From assembly GCA_035761805.1 (NCBI GenBank), contig DASTQL010000207.1, positions 1-28,380 of the forward strand: a stretch of DNA of 28,380 nucleotides, in the 5' to 3' direction. The translations under genes and the position numbers were made by a program. Numbering within the stretch: the stretch's first letter is position 1; the number at the start of each line of letters is the position of its first letter. Below, piece after piece: positions 24,549 through 28,380 of this stretch. Below the pieces are notes generated by a model. The model saw only the letters and a list, made by a program, of their open reading frames with translations. It was not told the DNA's origin and did no database searches. Source of the DNA: DASTQL01 sp035761805 (GTDB lineage: Bacteria > Actinomycetota > Actinomycetes > Jiangellales > Jiangellaceae).

Positions 24549-24623
24549 GGCACGATCATGCCTGTTCGGCGCCGAAGAGCTCGCACGGTACGAAGGGTTG
24601 CTCGAGAACGGCATGATCGTGCC
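24549..24623. repeat. 75-bp segment bounded by 14-bp perfect inverted repeats
   Basis: GGCACGATCATGCC (24549-24562) and its exact reverse complement GGCATGATCGTGCC (24610-24623) flank 47 bases. Each arm is itself almost a palindrome. The left arm lies where hipA similarity stops. The arms could be paired operator sites (a lost HipB?), the ends of a tiny inserted element, or a long hairpin. A plus-strand frame crossing it reads LFGAEELARYEGLLENGMIV and stops at 24636; its family is unknown to me. Confidence 0.6.
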
Positions 24624-24639
24624 TGTCTCCCGGTGAGGC

Positions 24640-24890
24640 AATCGGTTCGCTGGTGCTTTGCTACGGGCGTCGCTCGTCTACAGCCCTGCTCGGGTAGCAG
24701 GGTCGTTCACATCCGCCGGACTCGCGAACGCCGGTCCCCGGCTGTGTCCACAGTCAGAAAATGCACCGGACTTTCACTCTCGTGCGCGTCGTACCAACGA
24801 CATCCGAGTTACTCGACCTAACCTGGCCATAAATACGGATCGCCGCGCAGATCCACACGACGTCCGTTCCACCCTCGGGGCAATGAAGCA
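24640..24890. other. Lower-GC intergenic stretch with one hairpin
   Basis: No coding similarity was found. The only clear structure is a perfect 7-bp stem, CCCTGCT-CGGGT-AGCAGGG, at 24684-24702, without a T-run, so terminator function is uncertain. A+T rises towards 24840, where CATAAATACG may include a -10 for the following gene. Confidence 0.45.
24684..24702. terminator. Possible hairpin terminator
   Basis: Stem of 7 bp with a 5-base loop (CCCTGCT / CGGGT / AGCAGGG). There is no U-tract on either strand. It could end transcription of the 24.6-kb region or be a regulatory hairpin. Confidence 0.3.
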
Positions 24891-25058
24891 ATGATCGAAC
24901 TGGGTCGACCTCGGAATTCCAGGTCTCGCCGAACGCTGGCACGCACTGTCGCCGCCCTTGTCACGATTCTCCTCCTGACGGGGTGTCAATACGATCAACC
25001 ACACTGTCAGGAAGGCGACGAGCTGGCCAGGAAACGCGCAGCTCGCCGCCGCCGCTGA
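24891..25058 (+). CDS. Short putative lipoprotein (55 aa)
   Basis: ATG 24891 encodes a basic N-terminus (RPRNSRSRRTLAR), a hydrophobic core VAALVTILLL and the lipobox LTGC followed by QYDQPHC. After Cys the mature part is only about 23 residues and very basic at its end (KRAARRRR). The stop overlaps the next ATG as TGATG, a classic coupling signal. The lipoprotein signal is convincing; the short mature part is unusual. A frameshift that fuses it to the following gene as one longer lipoprotein is possible: the +1 frame continues GNAQLAAAADAFAQGVA. A GGGG about 10 bases upstream is the only ribosome-site candidate. No known family was recognised. Confidence 0.5.
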   Translation: MIELGRPRNSRSRRTLARTVAALVTILLLTGCQYDQPHCQEGDELARKRAARRRR

Positions 25059-25504
25059 TGCGTTCGCCCAGGGGGTGGCTCGTGGCCCAGCGCCTGCACG
25101 ACGAGGGCTACCACGACGAGGCCCGCGGCGAGATCGTTCGCGTTTTTCGCGAGCAGCCAGAAGAGGTCGTACCGCAGAGTTTGGTGCACCTCGCACCATT
25201 TGCCTTGGGCAACGGAGCGAGCACGAGCAACGACGTTCCTCCGGACCCCATCGGCGACAGTTCTTGGCAAGTCGGACTACTTCTTTCCCTGCTGGCGATC
25301 GTGCTCTTCGGAATTGGCGTGTTCTTTGGACGACGCGTGGAGAGTCACACCGTCTCCTTGGGAGGCAGGCTCGACGGGTTGGAAGCAACACTGGGTTCCC
25401 TCGATGACAGGGTAAAGAAGCTTGTCGGCTCGATGACCAAGTCGCCGCGAAGGTCCTGGGGGAGGAAGGCCCGCAAGTCCAAGCCCCCGACACCTGAAGG
25501 GTGA
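25058..25504 (+). CDS. Single-pass membrane protein of unknown family
   Basis: 148 residues from ATG 25058, which overlaps the stop of the lipoprotein ORF; a GTG at 24983 would add 25 residues. The N-terminal part is helical and TPR-like (LVAQRLHDEGYHDEARGEIV, RVFREQPEEVV). A Ser/Asn/Asp-rich linker leads to one strong membrane helix (WQVGLLLSLLAIVLFGIGVF). Then comes a heptad-like helix (LGGRLDGLEATLGSLDDRVK) and a very basic tail (RRSWGRKARKSK). G+C is lower than in the neighbours and codon use includes more T-ending codons, which suggests recent acquisition. Together with the lipoprotein it may form one envelope unit. Function unknown. Confidence 0.6.
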   Translation: MRSPRGWLVAQRLHDEGYHDEARGEIVRVFREQPEEVVPQSLVHLAPFALGNGASTSNDVPPDPIGDSSWQVGLLLSLLAIVLFGIGVFFGRRVESHTVSLGGRLDGLEATLGSLDDRVKKLVGSMTKSPRRSWGRKARKSKPPTPEG

Positions 25505-25592
25505 GCCGCGCTCACCGTCATCCGTCCACCGAGACCGGCCGGAGCCAACGTGCGACCGTGCGACGAGGGACCTCCAGCCCTTTACCTGTCCC

Positions 25593-25616
25593 CGGACCAC
25601 CGAGCACCGTGGTCCG
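25593..25616. promoter_or_regulatory. Inverted repeat upstream of the GerW-like gene
   Basis: CGGACCAC-N8-GTGGTCCG is a perfect inverted repeat with 8-base arms, 47 bases before the ATG at 25663. It may be an operator or a hairpin in the 5' leader. The rest of the 158-base gap (25505-25662) shows nothing else. Confidence 0.45.
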
Positions 25617-25662
25617 AGCGTCGCAGTCCTCTGCTGCACGCCCGAGCCCTGGAGGAGCGATC

Positions 25663-26028
25663 ATGAAGGTCACCGAGATCTTCGACACCGCCAAGGACGC
25701 GATCACCATCCGGCGGGTCTACGCCGAGCCGTACGAGAAGGACGGCCTCACGGTCATCCCGGCCGCCGTGCTCATGGGCGGGGCCGGTGGTGGCACCGGC
25801 CACGACGAGAAGGGACAGGAAGGCGAGGGGGGCGGCTTCGGCGTCCGCGGTCGACCGGCGGGGGCGTGGGTGATCGCGGACGGCCAGGCCACCTGGCGCC
25901 CGGCGGTCGACCCGAACCGGATGATGGCGGTGCTCGGCCTGGTGCTCGTCGCCTACCTGCTCAGCCGGCCAAGGATGATGCGCGCCAAGGCTGCCGCGGC
26001 GAAGAGCCTCCGGGCGGCCCGGCACTGA
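25663..26028 (+). CDS. GerW/YtfJ-family protein
   Basis: 121 residues from ATG 25663 with GGAGGAG about 5 bases upstream. It begins KVTEIFDTAKDAITIRRVYA, then EPYEKDGLTVIPAAVLMGGAGGGTGHDEKG; here the key parts are RRVYAEPYEKDGLTVIPAA and the Gly-rich GGAGGGTG. It ends with a helix VLGLVLVAYLLSRP near the C-terminus. This is the layout of Spore_YtfJ (GerW) proteins: a beta-rich core, a Gly-rich loop and a weak membrane helix. In spore formers it affects germination. In non-sporulating actinobacteria the role is unknown, so no sporulation function is claimed. It is convergent with the reductase at 26045. Confidence 0.88.
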   Translation: MKVTEIFDTAKDAITIRRVYAEPYEKDGLTVIPAAVLMGGAGGGTGHDEKGQEGEGGGFGVRGRPAGAWVIADGQATWRPAVDPNRMMAVLGLVLVAYLLSRPRMMRAKAAAAKSLRAARH

Positions 26029-26044
26029 CGGCCGGGGCCTCCCG

Positions 26045-26581
26045 CTATCGGACGACGCGGTAGCGGGCGCACGCGAAGTCACGGTTGCGCGTGACCTCGT
26101 CGAGCTCGAGCTCGAGCCGACGGGGTAGCAGCGGCGCGCCCGACCCCAGCGCCACCGGCGCGTACTGCACCCACACCTCGTCGAGCAGCCCGGTGTCGGC
26201 GAACTGGCCGGCCAGGTCGCCACCACCGACGACCCAGACGTTGCGGCCGCCCGCCGCGTCGACCGCCTCCCGGTGGACCGGCTCGACGGGACCATGCGCG
26301 AAGCGCACGTCGCCGTCGACACGGGGCAGATCGCGGTGCGTGAAGACCCAGCAGGGGATCGCGTAGCGCCAGACCGCAGCGCCCTGGTCGTCCCTGTCGT
26401 TCGCCAGGATCCACTCGTACGTAGACGCCCCCATTACCATCGCCCCGACCGACTCCATGAAGAGGTCGTGCGCCATCGGGCCGGCCCGGTCGACGTCGCG
26501 GGACAGCAGCCAGGTCAGCGAGTGCTCAGGGTCGGCGATGAAGCCGTCGATGCTCGACGCGGTGAAGTACTGGGTGGCCAT
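26045..26581 (-). CDS. Dihydrofolate reductase family protein (RibD C-terminal domain)
   Basis: 178 residues from ATG 26581, the first codon that gives the family start ATQYFTASSIDGFIADPEHS. Further blocks are VMGASTYEWILAND, WVFTHRDLP, VWVVGGGDLAGQFADTGLLD (cofactor loop GGG) and VQYAPVALGSGAPLLPR, then a C-terminal RNRDFACARYRVVR. This is the common single-domain RibD-C/YyaP-type reductase that binds NADPH. The substrate is unknown; folate reduction should not be assumed. The ribosome site is weak (AGGGTG 6 bases upstream). It is complete, in contrast to the related fragment at 18144. Confidence 0.9.
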   Translation of the reverse strand: MATQYFTASSIDGFIADPEHSLTWLLSRDVDRAGPMAHDLFMESVGAMVMGASTYEWILANDRDDQGAAVWRYAIPCWVFTHRDLPRVDGDVRFAHGPVEPVHREAVDAAGGRNVWVVGGGDLAGQFADTGLLDEVWVQYAPVALGSGAPLLPRRLELELDEVTRNRDFACARYRVVR

Positions 26582-26623
26582 GCGCCACACCCTGGCGCAG
26601 GGCACCGACAACCGGCCCGTACG

Positions 26624-26775
26624 TCAGTGGGTCGAGCGTGCCTGCCGCAGGTAGGCGGACGGCGTCGTTCCTACTACGCTGCGGAAGTCCCGGGCGAAGT
26701 GCGCCTGATCGAACCACCCGAACGAGGCCGCCAGGTCCGCGAGAACGCGTACGGCCTGGCAGCGCCGCCGAGGCC
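26624..26775 (-). pseudogene. AraC-family regulator, C-terminal fragment
   Basis: The minus frame ending at TGA 26626-26624 reads LAASFGWFDQAHFARDFRSV, then VGTTPSAYLRQARSTH. This is the second HTH of AraC/XylS regulators (consensus FGFxDQAHFxRxFRxxxGxTPSxYR). Upstream of about 26775 the similarity is lost, so the first HTH and the sensor domain are missing. It cannot be functional. It lies 42 bases from the start of the reductase at 26581, on the same strand, and may once have regulated it. Confidence 0.8.
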
Positions 26776-26793
26776 GACTGTCGAGTCAGCTCC

Positions 26794-26997
26794 TCGACCT
26801 GCATCCACGTCGGTCACGCCGACAAGGTCTTCGCCGCGGCGGTGGAGCGAGGAGCCACCGTACGGCAGGAACCGAGCACCTTTCGTCACCGCGACCGCTT
26901 CGCCTCGGTCGTCGACCCGTTCGGCCACCGCTGGGCGAGCATGACGCGGGTCGAGGACGTGGCGCCGGAGGAGGCCAAGCGGCGCAGCAGCGCTGAG
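26794..26997 (+). pseudogene. VOC family protein, C-terminal fragment
   Basis: The plus frame reads HVGHADKVFAAAVERGATVR, QEPSTFRHRDRFASVVDPFG and HRWASMTRVEDVAPEEAKRR. This is the second half of PhnB-like VOC proteins (DADAVFARAVAAGA...DRFGSVxDPFGHxWxxATHxEDVSPEE). The N-terminal strand set is absent, and no proper stop follows in frame. It is head-to-head with the AraC fragment; the junction of the two lies at about 26780-26794. Confidence 0.78.
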
Positions 26998-27020
26998 CCC
27001 CCTACCCGGGCCGCGGCTCC

Positions 27021-27410
27021 TCATGCGCTGCCCCAGCCGCCGTCGTCGAGCAGGGTCGCCCCGTTGATGTTGGAGGCCTCGTCGCTGGCCGGCCAGGAAA
27101 CCGTGGCCGCGATGGCATCGGGGTCGGCCGGCATCGGGTTCATGGTGGCCATGGACAGCTGGGCTCGCTCCATCGCCCAGGGCACGCGGGGAGCTGCGGT
27201 GGACCCGATCGCCGTCGCGACGGCACCGGGCAGCACGGCGTTGGAGCGGATGCCCTGGGGGCCGTAGAAGTAGGCGATGCTCTTCACCAGCCCGATCACG
27301 CCGTGCTTCGAAGCGGTGTAGGCGACACCCGAGGCACCCGCGCTGACGGAGGCCTTCGACGCCACCGTCACGATGGAGCCGCCACCCTCCTCCGTCGAGT
27401 TGAGTCCACG
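27021..27410 (-). pseudogene. SDR family oxidoreductase, 5'-truncated
   Basis: The minus frame ending at 27021 reads GGGSIVTVASKASVSAGASG, VAYTASKHGVIGLVKSIAYF and YGPQGIRSNAVLPGAVATAI, and finishes NINGATLLDDGGWGSA. This holds the catalytic Ser and the YTASK Tyr/Lys pair of an SDR and the usual IxGxxLxxDGG end. The N-terminal Rossmann half with TGxxxGIG is missing: similarity stops at about 27410, close to where the divergent amidase remnant begins (27484). The frame stays open further to 27554 but is not family-like. It lacks NAD(P) binding and is not functional. Confidence 0.8.
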
Positions 27411-27483
27411 GTGAACCCCGGCCGCAAGACCGTCCTGGGCGCCACCGGTCCGGCCCACCGGGCGTGGCCATAGCGTCTGCCAC

Positions 27484-28022
27484 GTGATCGCCACCGAGCC
27501 GATGTCCGCCACCGAGATCGCCGCTGGCGTCCGCGGTGGTCGGCTCTCGGCCACGGAGCTCGTTGCCGCCGCCCTGAAGCGGATAGCGGAAAGGGACCGA
27601 GCGGCTGGGTGCCTTCCAGCTCGTACGAGCGGAGAAGGCGGCTGCGGAGGCGGCCGACGTTGCGCAGCGCGCCGACCTGGTCCAGCTGCCCCTGGCCGGA
27701 GCGCCGATCGCGCTCAAGGACATCGTCGCGGTCGCGGGGAACCGATGCGCAACGGATCACCGCTCACACCTGCCGATCCACAGCCTGCCGACCACCCCGT
27801 GGTGGCCCGACTCCGGGCGGCGGGTGCCGTTGCGGTCGGGATCACCCGGGTCCCGGAGCTGTACGTCTTCGGAGCCACTGACTCGCCCTTCGGCATCACC
27901 CGCAACCCGTGGGACCCCACTCGGACGCCTGGCGGGTCCTCCCGTGGATCCGCCGCTGCCGTCGCGGCAGGCTTGGTGCCGGTCGCGCACGCGGCCGACG
28001 GGATGGGGTCGATCCGCATCCG
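27484..28022 (+). pseudogene. Amidase (amidase-signature family), N-terminal part with two frameshifts
   Basis: From GTG 27484: MSATEIAAGVRGGRLSATEL ... KRIAERDRA. The frame then moves by one at about 27600 to LGAFQLVRAEKAAAEAADVA and LPLAGAPIALKDIVAVAG, with the catalytic Lys in ALKD. It moves back at about 27739 to EPMRNGSPLTPADPQ ... FGATDSPFGITRNPWDP, TPGGSSRGSAAAVAAG and ADGMGSIRI. The two shifts cancel. The signature reads GGSSRGSAA where GGSSGGSAA is standard. Similarity ends at about 28022, after about 180 of the usual ~450 residues. The enzyme, a Ser-cisSer-Lys amide hydrolase, cannot be made whole. Confidence 0.82.
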
Positions 28023-28025
28023 GGG

Positions 28026-28380
28026 TCAGCGGGTGCCGGGTGGTCGGTGTGGGGTGTTGCGCCGTGGTCGGCGGGCCGGGTCGAGCCAGGCAGGTGGGTG
28101 GAAGTCGGGTCGGCCGTCGGCGGCCATCACCACGGCCCATTCGCCGCGGTGGACCACTTGGTGGTGGTGGCCGCAGAGCAGCACCCCATTCGAAAGGTCG
28201 GTCGGTCCGCCGTCGGCCCAATGTCGCAGGTGATGCGCGTCGCACCACGACCCGGGCCGGTCGCAGCCGGGGAACGCGCACCGGTCGCCGTCGCGCAGGG
28301 CCAGCGCCCGCCGTTGGGCCGGCGTGAACAGCCTTCGGGCCCGGCCCACATCCAGCGGGGCCGACTCGCCGTCGAGGACG
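28026..28380 (-). CDS. DUF222/HNH endonuclease domain protein (partial, 5' end off the window)
   Basis: The frame ends at TGA 28028-28026 and is open to the right edge. It contains RRLFTPAQRRALALRDGDRC, AFPGCDRPGSWCDAHHLRHW and LSNGVLLCGHHHQVVHRGEW. This is the HNH nuclease domain at the C-terminus of actinobacterial DUF222 proteins: Cys pairs, the His-His of the beta-beta-alpha-metal site, the Asn, and the final His. The tail is short and rich in Pro and Arg. These proteins occur in many copies in Nocardioides and mycobacteria, some near REP13E12-type repeats. Nuclease activity is inferred from the motif. The gene abuts the amidase remnant, which ends 4 bases away. Confidence 0.9.
   Translation of the reverse strand, partial: VLDGESAPLDVGRARRLFTPAQRRALALRDGDRCAFPGCDRPGSWCDAHHLRHWADGGPTDLSNGVLLCGHHHQVVHRGEWAVVMAADGRPDFHPPAWLDPARRPRRNTPHRPPGTR

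Noticed and set aside
26794..26997. VOC fragment as a real small gene
   Set aside because: It lacks the first half of the fold, a start codon with ribosome site and an in-frame stop at the expected place.
1..28380. CRISPR array, IS element or integrase
   Set aside because: No regularly spaced repeats, no transposase or integrase motifs, and no long terminal repeats were seen on either strand.

Overview
The window is about 70% G+C. It shows actinobacterial habits throughout: frequent GTG starts, 4-base GTGA overlaps, an actinobacterial LexA box, a DUF222/HNH endonuclease, an Eis-type acetyltransferase and tandem CNNM/HlyC-CorC proteins. Gene content fits a chromosomal segment of a Nocardioidaceae-like (Propionibacteriales) soil or environmental actinobacterium. 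That placement is inference from content, not from a marker gene.

Layout, left to right. (1) 1-2265: a secreted beta-propeller protein leaves the left edge, divergent from a seven-helix membrane protein with a hydrolase-like C-terminus. (2) 2467-4516: an Eis-like N-acetyltransferase, a broken intradiol dioxygenase and a PhnB/VOC protein. (3) 4626-7470: a tightly overlapping minus-strand operon of a LolA-like secreted protein, an ABC ATPase and an ABC-2 permease. (4) 7540-8835: DNA polymerase IV under a LexA-box promoter, probably leaderless. (5) 8880-11675: an alpha/beta hydrolase and a TetR regulator diverge across two identical palindromic operators, followed by a lipoprotein with the full copper-ligand set of peptidylglycine monooxygenase. 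(6) 11807-14690: a histidine kinase remnant, an intact YqeY-like gene, a PKD/Fn3-type remnant, an intact SDR and a broken FitAB/VapBC-type toxin-antitoxin pair. (7) 14753-17815: a sugar isomerase and a Gfo/Idh/MocA dehydrogenase (overlapping) diverge from a LacI regulator, with two LacI palindromes flanking a third palindrome that carries both -35 boxes. (8) 17789-22308: a small conserved protein, a RibD-C remnant, a CRP-like-domain histidine kinase and two overlapping CNNM/CorC proteins. (9) 22348-24562: a probable Phd/Doc-like remnant, arsM, and a hipA broken by three frameshifts. (10) 24640-26581: a lower-GC stretch with two coupled small membrane/lipoprotein ORFs, a GerW/YtfJ protein and a RibD-C family reductase. 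(11) 26624-28022: AraC, VOC, SDR and amidase fragments in a row, then the C-terminus of a DUF222/HNH protein at the right edge.

The dominant impression is a mosaic of intact short operons separated by a dense set of gene remnants. At least thirteen fragments are truncated, frameshifted or both, while the intact genes around them carry no frameshift. Three of the remnant loci look like toxin-antitoxin modules. I did not find a clearly new multi-gene defence or metabolic system. The most informative points are the regulatory architectures (LexA/dinB, LacI, TetR), the complete PHM-like lipoprotein, the toxin-antitoxin graveyard, and the unrecognised two-gene lipoprotein/membrane unit at 24891-25504.
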